A stretch of 64,000 bases of DNA, from positions 1 to 64,000 of the forward strand of contig SHXT01000002.1 of assembly GCA_009693175.1 (NCBI GenBank), read 5' to 3'. The position numbers and the translations under genes are program-made. The stretch comes from Candidatus Methylopumilus sp. Lineage in GTDB: Bacteria > Pseudomonadota > Gammaproteobacteria > Burkholderiales > Methylophilaceae. The notes beneath the pieces were generated by a model. It was not told the DNA's origin and searched no databases. It saw only the letters and a program-made list of their open reading frames with translations. Shown here in pieces: positions 11,727-22,878 of this stretch (position 1 is its first letter; each line of letters begins with the position of its first letter).

Positions 11727-12119
11727 ATGGCAATAAAAGCTAATGTTCGTGTAAAAAAGAAAGTTAAAAAAAATGTGGCGGAGGGCATTGCTCACGTTCA
11801 TGCATCTTTTAATAACACTATTATCACGATTACGGATAGACAAGGTAATACATTGTCATGGGCAACTTCTGGTGGCGCTGGATTTAAAGGCTCAAGAAAA
11901 AGTACACCGTTTGCAGCACAAGTTGCAGCAGAAATTGCGGGTAAAGCTGCTCAAGAATGTGGCGTAAAAAACCTTGAAGTGAAGATTAAAGGACCTGGTC
12001 CTGGAAGAGAATCTGCAGTACGTGCACTTAATGCTGCTGGATTTAAAATTACAAGCATTCAAGATGTGACACCAGTGCCACATAATGGTTGCCGTCCCCC
12101 AAAGAAAAGAAGAATTTAA
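11727..12119 (+). CDS. rpsK: 30S ribosomal protein S11
   Basis: [43 protein letters not shown]. Confidence 0.99.
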   Translation: MAIKANVRVKKKVKKNVAEGIAHVHASFNNTIITITDRQGNTLSWATSGGAGFKGSRKSTPFAAQVAAEIAGKAAQECGVKNLEVKIKGPGPGRESAVRALNAAGFKITSIQDVTPVPHNGCRPPKKRRI

Positions 12120-12161
12120 TAAGTTGAACGTTAAATCGTTCGTTGAAACAGGAGAGTTATT

Positions 12162-12791
12162 TTGGCAAGAAATCTAGATCCTAAATGTCGTCAATGTAGA
12201 AGAGAAGGCGAGAAACTTTTTCTTAAAGGAGAAAAATGTTTTACTGACAAATGTGCTATTGAAAAGCGCAACTTTCCTCCTGGCCAGCACGGACAAAGAA
12301 GAGCTAGTCGCTTATCAGATTACGGTGTTCAATTGAGAGAAAAACAAAAACTCAGAAGAATTTATGGAATTTTAGAGGCACAATTTAGAAGTTATTATGT
12401 CGAAGCTGAAAGAAGAAAAGGTATTACAGGTGAAAATCTTTTACAACTCTTAGAATGCAGATTAGATAATGTTGCGTATCGTATGGGTATGGGCGCTTCA
12501 AGAACAGAGGCTAGACAAATTGTGAGACATAATAGTCTTTTAGTGAATGGCCAAAGAGTTAATATCCCTTCATATCAAGTAAAACCAGGCGATGTACTTT
12601 CAGTTGCTCAAGCATCTATACAACAATTAAGAATTAAAGGTGCGATTGAAGCTGCTAAACAAAGGGGCTTTCCAGAATGGCTTGAAGTTGATGTAAAAGC
12701 ACTTAAAGGTACGTTTAAAAATAAACCTTTACGTGATGATTTACCTGCAACAATTAATGAATCTCTCGTTGTTGAGCTCTATTCAAAATAA
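12162..12791 (+). CDS. rpsD: 30S ribosomal protein S4 (TTG start; four-Cys zinc form)
   Basis: [44 protein letters not shown]. Confidence 0.98.
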   Translation: MARNLDPKCRQCRREGEKLFLKGEKCFTDKCAIEKRNFPPGQHGQRRASRLSDYGVQLREKQKLRRIYGILEAQFRSYYVEAERRKGITGENLLQLLECRLDNVAYRMGMGASRTEARQIVRHNSLLVNGQRVNIPSYQVKPGDVLSVAQASIQQLRIKGAIEAAKQRGFPEWLEVDVKALKGTFKNKPLRDDLPATINESLVVELYSK

Positions 12792-12829
12792 TTAAATAAG
12801 ATTTTAAAAATTATTGATAAGGATACATA

Positions 12830-13816
12830 ATGCAAAACAGCCCTACAGAATATTTAAAACCCAGAATTGTAAATGTTGAAGTTATAAATCCAGTAAGAGC
12901 TCGAGTTACTTTAGAGCCTATGGAAAGAGGATTTGGCTTTACTTTAGGTAATGCATTAAGACGTGTTTTGTTGTCATCAATTCCTGGATTTGCAATTACA
13001 GAAGTTAAGATTGATGGGGTTGTTCATGAATATTCAACTCTAGATGGCGTTCAAGAAGATGTTGTTGATATTCTTTTAAATTTAAAAGGAGTTGCTTTAA
13101 AACTTCATAATAAATCTGAAGCAATCCTAACATTAAATAAAACAACTGAAGGCCCAGTTACAGCAGCTGATTTTGAAACAAATCACGATGCCGAAATTGT
13201 TAATCCAAATCATTTAATTGCACATCTTACAAAAGGTGGAAAATTAAATCTTGAAGTTAAAGTTGAAATGGGAAGAGGGTATCAACCAGTTCCAGCAAGA
13301 AGAAAATCAAATCAAGAAGATAGAATTTTAGGTTTTATTATGGTAGATGCTTCTTTTAGTCCAATTAATAAAGTAAGTTACTTTGTTGAGAGTGCTCGTG
13401 TAGAACAAAGAACAGACCTAGATAAATTAATTATGGATGTAGAAACTAATGGCGTCATTGATGCTGAAGAAGCAATTAGAGATGCTGCAAGAATTTTAAT
13501 GGGCCAGTTATCTGTATTTGCAAATTTAGAAAGTGCATTAACTGAAGTTGAAGTTAAACAAGCGCCTCAAGTAGACCCAGTTTTATTAAGACCAGTGGAT
13601 GATTTAGAATTAACCGTCAGATCTGCTAATTGTTTAAAAGCAGAAAATATTTATTATATTGGCGATCTAATTCAAAGGGGAGAAAATGAACTTTTAAAAG
13701 CTCCAAATCTTGGAAGAAAATCTCTTAATGAGATTAAAGATGTGCTCGCTTCTAAAGGCTTAACTTTAGGCATGAAATTAGAAAATTGGCCTCCAGCAAG
13801 CTTGGAAAAAGCGTAA
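12830..13816 (+). CDS. rpoA: DNA-directed RNA polymerase subunit alpha
   Basis: [17 protein letters not shown] ... C-terminal domain ending [10 protein letters not shown]. Confidence 0.99.
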   Translation: MQNSPTEYLKPRIVNVEVINPVRARVTLEPMERGFGFTLGNALRRVLLSSIPGFAITEVKIDGVVHEYSTLDGVQEDVVDILLNLKGVALKLHNKSEAILTLNKTTEGPVTAADFETNHDAEIVNPNHLIAHLTKGGKLNLEVKVEMGRGYQPVPARRKSNQEDRILGFIMVDASFSPINKVSYFVESARVEQRTDLDKLIMDVETNGVIDAEEAIRDAARILMGQLSVFANLESALTEVEVKQAPQVDPVLLRPVDDLELTVRSANCLKAENIYYIGDLIQRGENELLKAPNLGRKSLNEIKDVLASKGLTLGMKLENWPPASLEKA

Positions 13817-13847
13817 TAACTAAATAAAAAAATTTGAGGGTAAGAGT

Positions 13848-14249
13848 ATGCGTCACGCAAATAGCCATAGAAAACTAAATAGAACAAGCAGTCATCGACA
13901 AGCAATGTTGAGAAATATGGCTACTTCTCTATTGAAAAATGAGATTATTAAAACTACCTTACCAAAAGCTAAAGAGCTTAGAAAAGTAGCTGAACCTCTT
14001 ATTACATTAGCAAAAAATGCTACCTTGTCTAATAGACGTCTAGCATTTAGTCGTTTAAGAGATAGAGATATTGTAACTAAATTATTTTCTGAATTAGGTC
14101 CCCGATATAATGCAAGAAAAGGCGGGTATTTAAGAATATTGAAATGTGGTTTCCGAGATGGTGATAATGCACCAATGGCATTTGTTGAGCTTGTTGATAG
14201 ACCAATTGTTGAAGTTGCTGTTCCTAAAGAAGAAACGCTAGCACAATAG
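13848..14249 (+). CDS. rplQ: 50S ribosomal protein L17
   Basis: [29 protein letters not shown]. Confidence 0.98.
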   Translation: MRHANSHRKLNRTSSHRQAMLRNMATSLLKNEIIKTTLPKAKELRKVAEPLITLAKNATLSNRRLAFSRLRDRDIVTKLFSELGPRYNARKGGYLRILKCGFRDGDNAPMAFVELVDRPIVEVAVPKEETLAQ

Positions 14250-14261
14250 TTAAATATAAAT

Positions 14262-14291
14262 AAAAAAAGCCAGCTTATGCTGGCTTTTTTT
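14262..14291 (+). terminator. Rho-independent terminator of the ribosomal protein cluster
   Basis: AAAAAAAGCCAGCTTATGCTGGCTTTTTTT hairpin. Confidence 0.9.
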
Positions 14292-14353
14292 GCTTAAATT
14301 ATTAAAAATAAATCATAATGTCGTTAATTAAAAAAATCTGCGAAAAGTAAAAT

Positions 14354-15790
14354 ATGCAAGAAAATAAAAATTCTCAAGAAAGTCTCAAAGAGATACTTCA
14401 ACAGATCAATAAGCTACTTGAAAAGCATAAGCTTGTCGTAAATTTGGTCCACAAACAAGAAATGCCTAAACATCAACTTGTTGAAAATCTAGTCCATAAA
14501 CAAAATCTGAGGGAGCTTCATAAGCTCTTGGATTCATTACATCCTGCCGATGTTGCTTATATTCTTGAGGCGCTTCCGCTAGACCATCGTTTATATATTT
14601 GGGAGTTTGTAAAAGCTGATAGGGATGGCGACATTCTGCTTGAGGTATCTGATGCAGTGCGTCAAACACTGATTGCTGATATGGATAGTAGTGAACTTTT
14701 GGCAGCAGCAGAGCAACTTGATACAGATGAGATTGCTGATATTGCAGCTGACCTTCCAAAAGATGTTTTGCAAGATTTAATGGAAAGTTTGGACTCTCAA
14801 AATAGAGATAGACTTAAATCTGCATTATCTTATCCAGAAGAGTCTGTGGGCGCTTTGATGGATTTTGATATTGTTACCATTAGAGATGACATCACAATTG
14901 AAGTTGCCTTAAAATATTTAAGACGTTTGGATCATTTACCAAGTCTTACTGACAAAATATTTGTCGTTAATAGAAATGGCACGCTTCTAGGTGTTCTACC
15001 ATTAAAAAAGATTGTTATAAATGAGCCCGAACTTGAAGTGGCAAAAGTAATGGTTATAGACGTTGTGTTATTTCATCCTGAGGATATTGCACGAGATGCT
15101 GCAACAGCTTTCGAGAGATATGATTTGGTTACAGCGCCCGTTGTAAATCAGGATAAAAAACTAATTGGCAGAATTACGGTTGATGCCGTTATGGACTATA
15201 TTCGAGACGAGGCCGAGAGTGATAAGTTATCTATGGCTGGTTTGCGTGAGGAGGAAGATTTATTTTCATCCACTTGGAAATCCATTCAAAATAGATGGTC
15301 ATGGCTAGCCATTAATTTAGTCACCGCTTTAATGGCATCAAGAGTTATTGGACTATTTGAAGGGTCTATTGCCAAAGTTTCAGCATTAGCGGCTTTAATG
15401 CCTATTGTGGCAGGGATAGGAGGTAATTCAGGCAATCAGACAACAACAATGATCGTGAGAGCTTTAGCTCTAGGGCAAGTATCTTTGCAGAATATTAGAT
15501 CATTAATTTATAAAGAAATCGGTGTTGCTCTTTTGAATGGACTTCTATGGGGTGGTATTCTAGGTCTTATTGCGTTTGCACTATATGGAAATTATAAGCT
15601 CGGTCTGGTGATGACGGGAGCTATGACACTTAATTTATTACTTGCTTCAGTTATGGGTGTTCTTGTGCCACTTTTGATGAGTAAGTATGGAAAAGATCCT
15701 GCGGTAGGCTCAAGCGTACTTTTAACCGCAATGACTGATAGCGGAGGATTTTTTATATTTTTAGGGTTGGCGACAATTATTCTTCTATAA
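14354..15790 (+). CDS. mgtE: Magnesium transporter MgtE
   Basis: LHPADVAYILEALPLDHR, CBS region, C-terminal membrane domain with GIGGNSGNQTTTMIVRALALGQ. Confidence 0.95.
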   Translation: MQENKNSQESLKEILQQINKLLEKHKLVVNLVHKQEMPKHQLVENLVHKQNLRELHKLLDSLHPADVAYILEALPLDHRLYIWEFVKADRDGDILLEVSDAVRQTLIADMDSSELLAAAEQLDTDEIADIAADLPKDVLQDLMESLDSQNRDRLKSALSYPEESVGALMDFDIVTIRDDITIEVALKYLRRLDHLPSLTDKIFVVNRNGTLLGVLPLKKIVINEPELEVAKVMVIDVVLFHPEDIARDAATAFERYDLVTAPVVNQDKKLIGRITVDAVMDYIRDEAESDKLSMAGLREEEDLFSSTWKSIQNRWSWLAINLVTALMASRVIGLFEGSIAKVSALAALMPIVAGIGGNSGNQTTTMIVRALALGQVSLQNIRSLIYKEIGVALLNGLLWGGILGLIAFALYGNYKLGLVMTGAMTLNLLLASVMGVLVPLLMSKYGKDPAVGSSVLLTAMTDSGGFFIFLGLATIILL

Positions 15791-15805
15791 AGAAGAATTT
15801 TAGAA

Positions 15806-15961
15806 TTATTTAATTTTTGCTTCTTTATAAATGACATGTTTTCTAACAACAGGGTCAAATTTCTTGATCTCCATTTTGTCAGGCATAGTTCTTTTATTTT
15901 TTGTAGTTGTGTAGAAGTGGCCAGTACCAGCGCTTGATTCTAATTTTATTTTTTCACGCAT
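15806..15961 (-). CDS. rpmG: 50S ribosomal protein L33 (absent from ORF track)
   Basis: Own reverse-strand translation: [51 protein letters not shown]. Confidence 0.96.
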   Translation of the reverse strand: MREKIKLESSAGTGHFYTTTKNKRTMPDKMEIKKFDPVVRKHVIYKEAKIK

Positions 15962-15969
15962 AATATCCC

Positions 15970-16206
15970 TTAAACTTTTTGGCCGGCTGCACGCATTTTT
16001 TGAACAACAGCATCAATTCCTAGCTTATCGATTGTTCTGAGAGCTGTATTTGTGATTCTCATTGAAACCCAACGATTTTCACTTTCAAACCAAAATTTAC
16101 GATTTTGTAGATTTGGTAAAAAGCGTCTTTTAGTTTTGTTATTGGCGTGAGATACGTTGTTTCCAGACATTGGTTTTTTGCCGGTTAATTGACATACGCG
16201 AGCCAT
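15970..16206 (-). CDS. rpmB: 50S ribosomal protein L28
   Basis: [34 protein letters not shown]. Confidence 0.98.
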   Translation of the reverse strand: MARVCQLTGKKPMSGNNVSHANNKTKRRFLPNLQNRKFWFESENRWVSMRITNTALRTIDKLGIDAVVQKMRAAGQKV

Positions 16207-16291
16207 AATTTTAATCCTTATATTTATTGCAATAATTTCGAAAAAGAGTGTTATTAAACCACATAAACCACTGTCTTTTCAAGTGAATTTG

Positions 16292-16744
16292 TTAGTTTTT
16301 ACCGGTACTTCCAAAGCCACCATCGCCTCGCACTGTTTGAGGGAATTCGTCCACAAGGTTAAATTGGGCCTGAATAACCGGAACAATGACTAATTGGGCT
16401 ATGCGCTCCATCGGATTAAGGAGAAAGGCATTTTCACTTCTATTCCAACAAGAAACTAGCAGTTGGCCTTGGTAGTCGGAGTCGATAAGACCTACTAGAT
16501 TTCCTAAAACGATCCCGTGTTTATGCCCTAACCCTGATCTTGGGAGAATAATGGCTGCATATGCAGGATTTTTAATGAAAATTGAAATTCCTGTTGGAAT
16601 AAGAAAGGTTCCACCAGGATTAATGGTTTGGACATGCTCAGTGCAAGCTCTTAGATCCAATCCAGCAGAGCCGGGGGAGGTATAACTTGGAAGCATTTCC
16701 TCGATACGCTTATCTAGGATTTTAAAATCAATTTTAAGAGACAT
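16292..16744 (-). CDS. dut: dUTP diphosphatase
   Basis: [26 protein letters not shown] motifs; C-terminal [11 protein letters not shown]. Confidence 0.97.
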   Translation of the reverse strand: MSLKIDFKILDKRIEEMLPSYTSPGSAGLDLRACTEHVQTINPGGTFLIPTGISIFIKNPAYAAIILPRSGLGHKHGIVLGNLVGLIDSDYQGQLLVSCWNRSENAFLLNPMERIAQLVIVPVIQAQFNLVDEFPQTVRGDGGFGSTGKN

Positions 16745-16745
16745 A

Positions 16746-17921
16746 TTAATTAATCCGACCCGCTATTTCTTCAAGTATTCTTTTTGATAAATTAATTTTA
16801 TTTGATTTTGGTAAATCAATAATATCTTTTTTATCCAATAAAGTAACTTTAGCATCTTCAAGACCCATGGATTCATGAACTAAATTAGCTACAACTAAAT
16901 CAAGATTCTTAGATATAAGTTTCTTTTTAGCATTTTCAATTAAATTTTCACTTTCTGCAGCAAAGCCTACTTTAAAAAGCTTTTTATAATTCTTACTCAC
17001 ATCACTTAAAATATCAATTGTAGGTTTAAGTTTAAGTGTAAAATTTTTACCATCTTTTTTTATTTTTCCTTTTAATATTTTTTCTGGTGTGAAATCAGAA
17101 ATAGCTGCTACGCTGATAAAAATATCTTGACTGCCTGCATGACCCATAACTTCCTTGTGCATCTCAGATACATTTTTTACATAAATGGTTTGTATGTGTT
17201 TCGAATTTTTATTTTTTGATGATGTTACTAATGTAACTTTAGCTCCCATTGATAATGCAGAATGGGCAATTGCTGAACCCATTTGTCCAGAACTCAAATT
17301 AGCAATACCCCTAACATCATCAATCATTTCAATTGTGCCGCCAGAGGTGATTAATATCTTTTTATTTTTTAAAATCTTTGGTGTGAAATAATCATTGATG
17401 GACTCTAATAATTCTTCACTTTCAATCATACGACCAAGGCCGATATCACCGCAAGCCTGCTCACCTGAATCTGGACCAAAGAAAATAACACCATCTTTTT
17501 TTAATTGGTTAATATTTCTTTGCGTAGCTGGATTGCTCCACATGTGCATATTCATAGCAGGCGCAACAGCAATCGGACAGGTTCTTGCTAAACAAATAGA
17601 CGACAAAAGATCATCTGAAAATCCATGTGTAAGTTTTGCAATAAAATTTGCGCTTGCAGGGGCGATAATAATTAATTTACTTTTTCTCGAAGTTTCAATA
17701 TGTGACATACCATTTTTTGAGGAGTCGCTCCATAAACTCCATAGCACTTCTTTACCAGAGAGCGCTTGAAATGTTAATGGGGCTACAAATTTTGTTGCTG
17801 ACTCGGTCATTACAACTTGAACATCATATTGATACTTCACAAGAAGGCGAGTAAGTTCAGCCGCTTTATAAGCAGCAATACCACCTGTAACTCCTAAAAT
17901 AATTCGATGTGAATTAGACAT
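16746..17921 (-). CDS. coaBC: Bifunctional phosphopantothenoylcysteine decarboxylase / phosphopantothenate-cysteine ligase
   Basis: [53 protein letters not shown]. Confidence 0.96.
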   Translation of the reverse strand: MSNSHRIILGVTGGIAAYKAAELTRLLVKYQYDVQVVMTESATKFVAPLTFQALSGKEVLWSLWSDSSKNGMSHIETSRKSKLIIIAPASANFIAKLTHGFSDDLLSSICLARTCPIAVAPAMNMHMWSNPATQRNINQLKKDGVIFFGPDSGEQACGDIGLGRMIESEELLESINDYFTPKILKNKKILITSGGTIEMIDDVRGIANLSSGQMGSAIAHSALSMGAKVTLVTSSKNKNSKHIQTIYVKNVSEMHKEVMGHAGSQDIFISVAAISDFTPEKILKGKIKKDGKNFTLKLKPTIDILSDVSKNYKKLFKVGFAAESENLIENAKKKLISKNLDLVVANLVHESMGLEDAKVTLLDKKDIIDLPKSNKINLSKRILEEIAGRIN

Positions 17922-18018
17922 AAATTAATGATTGAAATGTTTATTTATTGCATATAATTGAAAGAGATCAAGTATATCAAAGATAGCGAAAGCTATGAAT
18001 TTATTCTACGAGACATAA

Positions 18019-20016
18019 ATGTTTAAACTTTATTTAAAACATATATTTTGGATTGCGTTGGCATTGGTAGGTACTTTTGCATTTTCTATAATTGCAATTC
18101 ATCAACACGAAACAATTAATGCGGTTTGGTTTATTACTGCATCTGTTTGTATTTATCTTATTGCCTATCGTTTTTATGCGAGCTGGATTGCAGCAAAAGT
18201 ATTAGTCATTGATGAGAGCAGAAAAACTCCCGCATTAAAATTAAGGAATGATAAAGATTTTATCCCTACTAATAAGTGGATAGTTTTTGGCCATCATTTT
18301 GCAGCTATAGCCGGCCCAGGACCCTTAGTAGGGCCAACGCTAGCTGCACAGTTTGGTTATCTTCCAGGTATGTTATGGATATTAATTGGAGCTGTATTAG
18401 GTGGAGCAGTTCAGGATATGACCACCTTATTTTTTTCTATGCGAAGAAATGGTAAAAGCTTAGGCCAAATGGCTCGCGAAGAGATTGGTATTATCGGTGG
18501 AACTGCTTCGTTGATTGGTACTTTTATCATCATGATTATTTTGATTGCTGTGCTAGGTTTAGTAGTAGTAAATGCTATGAAGCATAGCCCATGGGCTACA
18601 TCTACTGTGGCAGCGACGATTCCGATAGCTATTTTTATTGGTGTTTATTTAAGATCTATACGCCCTGGTCGAGTCCTTGAAGCTTCACTTATTGGTTTTA
18701 TTTTATTACTTTTTGCCGTTTTTGGTGGCGGACTTATTGATCATTCTAATTTACTTAGGCAATACTTTGATCATGATAGTTTGCCACTTGCATGGATGAT
18801 TATCTTTTATGGATTTTCTGCTGCAGTTTTACCTGTATGGCTTCTTTTAGCTCCTCGAGATTATTTATCTACTTTTGTAAAGTTAGGCACAGTTATTGTT
18901 CTTGCAATCGCAATTATTAGCCTACAACCAGAAATTAAAATGCCAGCAATTACACAATTTACTGATGGCACAGGACCAATTTTTGGTGGGAGCATCTTTC
19001 CATTTGTATTTATCACAATTGCATGTGGTTCTATATCTGGATTTCATTCACTTATTGCATCGGGGACCACGCCTAAATTATTGGATAATGAAAAATACAT
19101 TCCTATGATTGGGTACGGTGCAATGCTTCTTGAATCCTTTGTCGCTATTATGGCTTTGATCGCAGCTACAGTTTTAGAGCCAGGCATTTTTTTTGCGATT
19201 AATAGTCCTGTGGGCCAGGTCGGGGCTGATGCAGCGCTAGCCGTTCAAAAGATTAATGCCTGGGGCTTTCAAGTTACAGTGGAACAAATGGAATTGCTTG
19301 CACAGCAAATGGGAGAGACAAGTTTATTCGCAAGAACAGGCGGCGCACCTTCGCTTGCTGTAGGTATGGCTAGTATTTTTGGTCGTGCATTCGGTAATAA
19401 TTTACTTGCGTTGTGGTATCACTTTGCGATTATGTTTGAAGCTATTTTTATCCTTACAACATTGGATGCAGGTACTCGTGTAGGACGATTTATGTTGCAA
19501 GATATGATTGGTAATATTTATCCTAAGTTTGGCCAAACTTCATGGATGCCATCAATATTAATTAGTAGCGCAATTGTTGTGAGTTGTTGGGGGTATTTTT
19601 TATATATAGGAGTGATTGATCCTAATGGTGGTGTAAATATTTTATGGCCGCTATTCGGGATTGCGAATCAAATGTTAGCTGCTATAGCATTATCGCTTGG
19701 TACAGGGCTACTTATTAAGTCAAAAAAGATTAGATATGTCTGGATTACAGGTGTGCCTCTTGTTTGGTTAATAATTGTAACAACTACAGCTGCAATTGAA
19801 AAAATATTTAGCCAGGACATTCGTATTGGGTTCATTGCTGCCGCTCAAAATCTTACTCAAAAAATTAATAGTGGCCTCATTGATGAAAATAAATTACAGA
19901 TAACATATCAATTAATATTAAATCAAAAACTTGATGCTTTGATTGTATTGTGTTTACTTCTAATTTTATGGGTTGTTGTGATTGATATGTTAAGAATATC
20001 TTTTAAGAGTAGATGA
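18019..20016 (+). CDS. cstA: Carbon starvation protein CstA family (peptide/pyruvate transporter)
   Basis: IAGPGPLVGPTLAAQFGYLPGMLWILIGAVLGGAVQDM. Confidence 0.93.
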   Translation: MFKLYLKHIFWIALALVGTFAFSIIAIHQHETINAVWFITASVCIYLIAYRFYASWIAAKVLVIDESRKTPALKLRNDKDFIPTNKWIVFGHHFAAIAGPGPLVGPTLAAQFGYLPGMLWILIGAVLGGAVQDMTTLFFSMRRNGKSLGQMAREEIGIIGGTASLIGTFIIMIILIAVLGLVVVNAMKHSPWATSTVAATIPIAIFIGVYLRSIRPGRVLEASLIGFILLLFAVFGGGLIDHSNLLRQYFDHDSLPLAWMIIFYGFSAAVLPVWLLLAPRDYLSTFVKLGTVIVLAIAIISLQPEIKMPAITQFTDGTGPIFGGSIFPFVFITIACGSISGFHSLIASGTTPKLLDNEKYIPMIGYGAMLLESFVAIMALIAATVLEPGIFFAINSPVGQVGADAALAVQKINAWGFQVTVEQMELLAQQMGETSLFARTGGAPSLAVGMASIFGRAFGNNLLALWYHFAIMFEAIFILTTLDAGTRVGRFMLQDMIGNIYPKFGQTSWMPSILISSAIVVSCWGYFLYIGVIDPNGGVNILWPLFGIANQMLAAIALSLGTGLLIKSKKIRYVWITGVPLVWLIIVTTTAAIEKIFSQDIRIGFIAAAQNLTQKINSGLIDENKLQITYQLILNQKLDALIVLCLLLILWVVVIDMLRISFKSR

Positions 20017-20186
20017 TAAATTTTTTTAAAAATTGCTATCATTTTTTAAGACAATTATCGGGAGATCATTTGTATGATCTTTATTGCAAACAACATAAGG
20101 GGCATAAACACCCAATTATGGATAGAAAAACTTTCTATCAATTAAGATTAGAAAAAAAATGGAGTGGAATTAAGCGCTGTTGTTAG
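20013..20186 (+). CDS. YbdD/YjiX family small protein (absent from ORF track)
   Basis: Own translation: MINFFKNCYHFLRQLSGDHLYDLYCKQHKGHKHPIMDRKTFYQLRLEKKWSGIKRCC*; ATGA overlap with the cstA stop. Confidence 0.85.
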   Translation: MINFFKNCYHFLRQLSGDHLYDLYCKQHKGHKHPIMDRKTFYQLRLEKKWSGIKRCC

Positions 20187-20949
20187 AGTGATTAAAAAAA
20201 TAAAGTCCTATTAAGATCATAGGTATAGATAGTAATTGACCCATTGATAGATTGTTCCATAAGAGCCCTAAGAAAATATCAGGCTCTCTCGTGTATTCTA
20301 AACAAAATCTAAATAAACCATAAAAAATTAAAAAGAGTGAAGATATTTTTCCTTGCGTTCTAGGTTTGTTTGAATAGACCCAAAGAATCAAAAATAAAAC
20401 GAATCCCTCAAAAAAACTTTCATAGAGTTGAGATGGATGTCTCGACATATTATCAACATTAGGAAAAATCATTCCAAAAGAAGAATGAGTGGGTCTACCC
20501 CATAACTCGGCATTAATAAAATTACCTATCCTGCCGAAAAATAGACCAAGTGGCACAAGAGGTGCAATAAAATCAGTTATAGACCACCAAGATAATTTAT
20601 ATTTTTTTGCAAGAAAGAACATTGAAATTAGAACCCCTAGAAACCCTCCATGAAAAGACATACCGCCTTTCCAGATTGCAAAAATATCCACGGGGTGGGT
20701 AAGATAATAGCTTGATTGATAAAAAAGAATATAGCCTAAGCGACCTCCTAAAATAACACCGATCGCGCCATAAAAAAAAGCGTCATCAAGCATCAATTGA
20801 TTCCATTTAAACCAAGGCTTATAAGTAATTTGTACTTTACCTAAAAAAATAAAACTTATAAAAGCAAATAAATACATCACTCCATACCAATGGATGGCAA
20901 AGGGGCCCAATTGGAGCGCTGTAGGATTGATTTGAGGATGAATAAGCAT
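20170..20949 (-). CDS. lgt: Prolipoprotein diacylglyceryl transferase (start at MLIHPQINP preferred over ORF start 20982)
   Basis: Lgt motifs GGRLGYILFY, FGRIGNFINAELWGRP, HPSQLYE. Confidence 0.96.
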   Translation of the reverse strand: MLIHPQINPTALQLGPFAIHWYGVMYLFAFISFIFLGKVQITYKPWFKWNQLMLDDAFFYGAIGVILGGRLGYILFYQSSYYLTHPVDIFAIWKGGMSFHGGFLGVLISMFFLAKKYKLSWWSITDFIAPLVPLGLFFGRIGNFINAELWGRPTHSSFGMIFPNVDNMSRHPSQLYESFFEGFVLFLILWVYSNKPRTQGKISSLFLIFYGLFRFCLEYTREPDIFLGLLWNNLSMGQLLSIPMILIGLYFFNHSNNSA

Positions 20950-21012
20950 AGGTTTAAGCTTATTATAAGTTAAAATAAACACTTAAATGATTGAAAATAT
21001 TAAGAGGTAGCT

Positions 21013-22866
21013 ATGCCAGTTTATCGTTCGAGAACGACGACACAGGGAAGAAATCAGGCCGGTGCTAGAGCTTTATGGCGTGCCACAGGCATGAAAGATG
21101 ATGATTTTACAAAACCAATTATTGCTGTATGTAATTCTTTCACACAATTTGTTCCGGGACATGTACATCTAAAAGATTTAGGCCAGCTTGTCGCGCGTGA
21201 GATTGAAAAACATGGCGGTGTAGCTAAAGAATTTAATACAATCGCAGTTGATGATGGTATTGCAATGGGCCATGATGGGATGCTTTATAGCCTTCCTAGT
21301 CGAGATCTTATTGCAGACAGTGTTGAATATATGGTAAATGCCCATTGTGCAGATGCGATTGTTTGTATTTCAAATTGCGACAAAATTACACCTGGAATGT
21401 TAATGGCAGCATTACGCATTAATATTCCCGTGATATTTGTTTCTGGCGGCCCCATGGAAGCAGGTAAAGTAAATTGGGGGAATGAAGTTAAAAAATTAGA
21501 TCTTATAGATGCTATGGTGGCAGGCGCGGACTCAAGAGTATCAGATAAAAATTCGGATGAGATTGAAAGATCAGCTTGTCCCACCTGTGGTTCATGTTCA
21601 GGCATGTTTACAGCTAACTCCATGAATTGTTTAACTGAAGCTTTAGGATTAAGTCTTCCTGGAAATGGCAGTACATTAGCCACTCATGCGGCGAGAAAAA
21701 AATTATTTCAAAGTGCAGGTCAATTAATTGTAGATCTTGCTAAGCGTTATTATGAACAAGAAGATGAAAGTGTATTACCTCGAAATATTGCAAACTTTAA
21801 GGCATTCGAAAATGCCATGACTTTAGATGTTTCTATGGGCGGATCTACAAATACAGTTCTACATTTACTTGCCGCTGCAAATGAGGCGAAAGTTAATTTT
21901 ACAATGAAAGATATAGATCGTATTTCAAGAAAGGTACCTTGTTTAGCTAAAGTAGCCCCTGCAACAAATAAATACCATATGGAAGATGTACATCGAGCTG
22001 GCGGGGTTATGGGTATTTTAGGTGAACTTAATCGTGCAGGGTTAATTCACAAAGATGTCGGCACTGTGCACGCAAAAACTTTAGGTGATGCTATTAATCA
22101 TTGGGACATCATAACAACCAAAGATGAAGAAGTGAAAAATTTTTACCGTGCAGCACCTGGGGGCATTTCTACAACAATTGCATTTAGTCAAAGTATGATG
22201 TATCCAGATTTAGATAATGATCGAAAGCAAGGCTGTATTCGCAATAAAGAACATGCTTATTCACAAGATGGTGGACTTGCTGTACTTTATGGCAATATTG
22301 CTCGTGATGGTTGTATTGTTAAAACAGCAGGAGTAGATGACAGCATTTTAAAATTTAAAGGACGTGCACGTGTATTTGAATCACAAGATGCGGCAGTTGA
22401 AGCGATACTCCAAGATAAAATTGTTTCTGGTGATATTGTAGTGATTATATATGAGGGGCCACGTGGCGGACCGGGTATGCAAGAAATGCTTTATCCTACT
22501 TCGTATCTCAAATCGAAGGACCTAGGTAAAGCTTGCGCACTCATTACTGATGGAAGATTTTCTGGAGGCACTTCCGGATTAAGTATTGGTCATGTATCTC
22601 CTGAAGCTGCTGAACAAGGTGAGATTGGCTTGGTTCAGGAAAATGATACGATTGAGATTAATATTCCAGATCGATCCATACATCTAGTTATTAATGATCA
22701 GGTTATGAATGATCGTCGTAAAAAAATGATTGCCAAAGGGAGGAAGGCCTTCAAACCTAAATCAAGAACCCGCAAAATTTCTCAAGCATTAAGAGCATAT
22801 GCTCTAATGACCACAAGTGCAGATAAAGGTGCTATCAGAGATATTTCAAAATTAGAAGAGATTTAA
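21013..22866 (+). CDS. ilvD: Dihydroxy-acid dehydratase
   Basis: [60 protein letters not shown]. Confidence 0.98.
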   Translation: MPVYRSRTTTQGRNQAGARALWRATGMKDDDFTKPIIAVCNSFTQFVPGHVHLKDLGQLVAREIEKHGGVAKEFNTIAVDDGIAMGHDGMLYSLPSRDLIADSVEYMVNAHCADAIVCISNCDKITPGMLMAALRINIPVIFVSGGPMEAGKVNWGNEVKKLDLIDAMVAGADSRVSDKNSDEIERSACPTCGSCSGMFTANSMNCLTEALGLSLPGNGSTLATHAARKKLFQSAGQLIVDLAKRYYEQEDESVLPRNIANFKAFENAMTLDVSMGGSTNTVLHLLAAANEAKVNFTMKDIDRISRKVPCLAKVAPATNKYHMEDVHRAGGVMGILGELNRAGLIHKDVGTVHAKTLGDAINHWDIITTKDEEVKNFYRAAPGGISTTIAFSQSMMYPDLDNDRKQGCIRNKEHAYSQDGGLAVLYGNIARDGCIVKTAGVDDSILKFKGRARVFESQDAAVEAILQDKIVSGDIVVIIYEGPRGGPGMQEMLYPTSYLKSKDLGKACALITDGRFSGGTSGLSIGHVSPEAAEQGEIGLVQENDTIEINIPDRSIHLVINDQVMNDRRKKMIAKGRKAFKPKSRTRKISQALRAYALMTTSADKGAIRDISKLEEI

Positions 22867-22878
22867 TTTAGCATTCCT

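Noticed and set aside
11773-11967. Overlapping + strand ORF inside rpsK
   Set aside because: Out-of-frame reading of rpsK; no independent RBS or homology signal.
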